A stretch of DNA of 5,798 nucleotides. Source: G020354085 sp964629975. GTDB lineage: Bacteria > Pseudomonadota > Gammaproteobacteria > Acidiferrobacterales > Sulfurifustaceae. Below, piece by piece: positions 5,167 to 5,798 of this stretch; position 1 is the stretch's first letter, and each line of letters starts with the position of its first letter. Position numbers and translations under genes: made by a program. The notes under the pieces were generated by a model that ran no database searches, was not told the DNA's origin, and worked only from the letters and a program-made list of their open reading frames with translations. The stretch is taken from NCBI GenBank assembly GCA_964629975.1, contig CAZVUN010000163.1:1-5798 (forward strand), written 5' to 3'.

Positions 5167-5798
5167 GCGCCTGCACGGATTGCGCGACTTCCTGTTCCCC
5201 GGCCAGTGCCTGCTGTGCGGCGCGCGGCTCGCCTGCGGCGCCGAGCTGTGCGCGCCGTGCGAGGCCGAGCTGCCGTGGCTTCGGTCTGCGTGCCTGTGCT
5301 GCGCGGCACCCCTGCCGGCCGCCGGCCTGCGCTGTGCGCGCTGCCAGCAGTCGCCGCCGGCCTTCGAGCGTACCGTGGCGCTGTTTCGTTATGCCGCACC
5401 GGTCGACCAGCTGATCCTGCGCCTCAAATACCACGGCGACCTGAGCCTCGCGCGGCTGCTGGGCACGCGCCTTGCCGCGGCGCTCACCGCCGAGCATGTC
5501 GACCTGATCGTGCCGGTGCCGCTGCATCGCACGCGCCTGCGCAGCCGCGGCTACAACCAGGCGCTCGAGCTCGCGCGCCCGATCGCGCGCCGCCTGGGCG
5601 TGCCGCTCGACTACCGGGCGGTGAGGCGCACGCGTGCCACCGCCCCGCACGTCGACCTGGATCATGAGGCGCGGCGGCGCAACGTGCGCGGCGCGTTTCG
5701 CGCGCGCACGGATCTCGCGGGCGCGCGCGTGGCGATCGTCGACGATGTCATGACCAGCGGGCACACGGCGAACGCCGTGGCCGCGGCGCTGCGCGCCG
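5156..5798 (+). CDS. comF: ComF-like phosphoribosyltransferase family protein, N-terminal 214 codons (3' end outside window)
   Basis: Member of the ComF/GntX family: an N-terminal zinc-binding region followed by a type I phosphoribosyltransferase fold. ComF proteins are needed for DNA uptake or use in several competent bacteria, but their biochemical role is unsettled. Four CxxC pairs are visible: C18/C21, C32/C35, C46/C49 and C60/C63, with FPGQCLLCG (14-22) as the usual family opening. Then come LKYHGDLSLARLLG (90-103), VPVPLHRTRLRSRGYNQA (119-136), RRRNVRGAF (173-181) and the PRPP-binding loop VDDVMTSGHT (195-204). At T162-A-P-H165 the family more often has Gln where His stands here. Only the last C-terminal part is cut off. 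Start: GTG at 5156 gives the usual short leader before FLFPG. An in-frame stop at 5120-5122 limits the upstream options, the Shine-Dalgarno is weak, and TTG at 5180 is an alternative. It is divergent from bioF, 126 bp away. Confidence 0.92.
   Translation, partial: MVNQRLHGLRDFLFPGQCLLCGARLACGAELCAPCEAELPWLRSACLCCAAPLPAAGLRCARCQQSPPAFERTVALFRYAAPVDQLILRLKYHGDLSLARLLGTRLAAALTAEHVDLIVPVPLHRTRLRSRGYNQALELARPIARRLGVPLDYRAVRRTRATAPHVDLDHEARRRNVRGAFRARTDLAGARVAIVDDVMTSGHTANAVAAALRA

Noticed and set aside
5130..5414. ATG at 5130 as the comF start
   Set aside because: It is in a different frame from the ComF motifs and gives a Cys/Arg/Ser-rich shadow product.
5030..5764. Upstream extension of bioF giving a 637-residue protein
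   Set aside because: The extra 245 residues run antisense to comF and across the promoter region and show no homology. BioF family similarity begins just after GTG 5029.
1..5798. Mobile elements, CRISPR arrays, tRNA/rRNA genes, toxin-antitoxin or defence genes
   Set aside because: No transposase, direct-repeat array, structural RNA pattern or accessory gene was seen. The content is compact housekeeping.

Overview
This 5.8-kb window is very GC-rich and gene-dense. It looks like a chromosomal housekeeping locus of a gammaproteobacterium. The gene set supports this: a bioF-bioH-bioC-bioD cluster, a divergent comF-type gene, a DUF2244 gene and an aa3/caa3-type cytochrome c oxidase subunit II. 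A Chromatiales-, Ectothiorhodospira- or Xanthomonas-like lineage would fit, but no gene here fixes the genus. I see no mobile elements, CRISPR, tRNA or rRNA, and no sign of recent transfer.

Layout from left to right. Positions 1-659 (minus): the first 219 codons of coxB, running off the left edge. Positions 790-1275 (minus): a two-helix DUF2244 protein lying just upstream of coxB. Positions 1276-1517: a 242-bp gap with a possible sigma70-type promoter and a small hairpin. Positions 1518-5029 (minus): a tightly overlapped biotin operon transcribed in the order bioF, bioH, bioC, bioD, with junction overlaps of 4, 32 and 4 bp. Positions 5030-5155: the divergent control region. Positions 5156-5798 (plus): the start of a ComF-like phosphoribosyltransferase gene, running off the right edge.

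How the genes work together. BioC methylates malonyl-ACP so that fatty-acid synthesis can build a pimeloyl chain. BioH removes the methyl ester to give pimeloyl-ACP. BioF condenses pimeloyl-ACP with alanine to give KAPA. BioD makes dethiobiotin from DAPA. The two missing steps, BioA (KAPA to DAPA) and BioB (dethiobiotin to biotin), are not in the window and must be encoded elsewhere or just outside it.

The most informative non-coding signal is between bioF and comF. It consists of a consensus TTGACA -35 element, a TAGACT -10 element and an imperfect palindrome resembling the BirA (biotin repressor) operator. The palindrome covers the -35 box and runs into the first codons of comF. A separate perfect 9-bp inverted repeat covers the -10. 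All gene families here are known, and I found no convincing undescribed system. The points worth a second look are regulatory.
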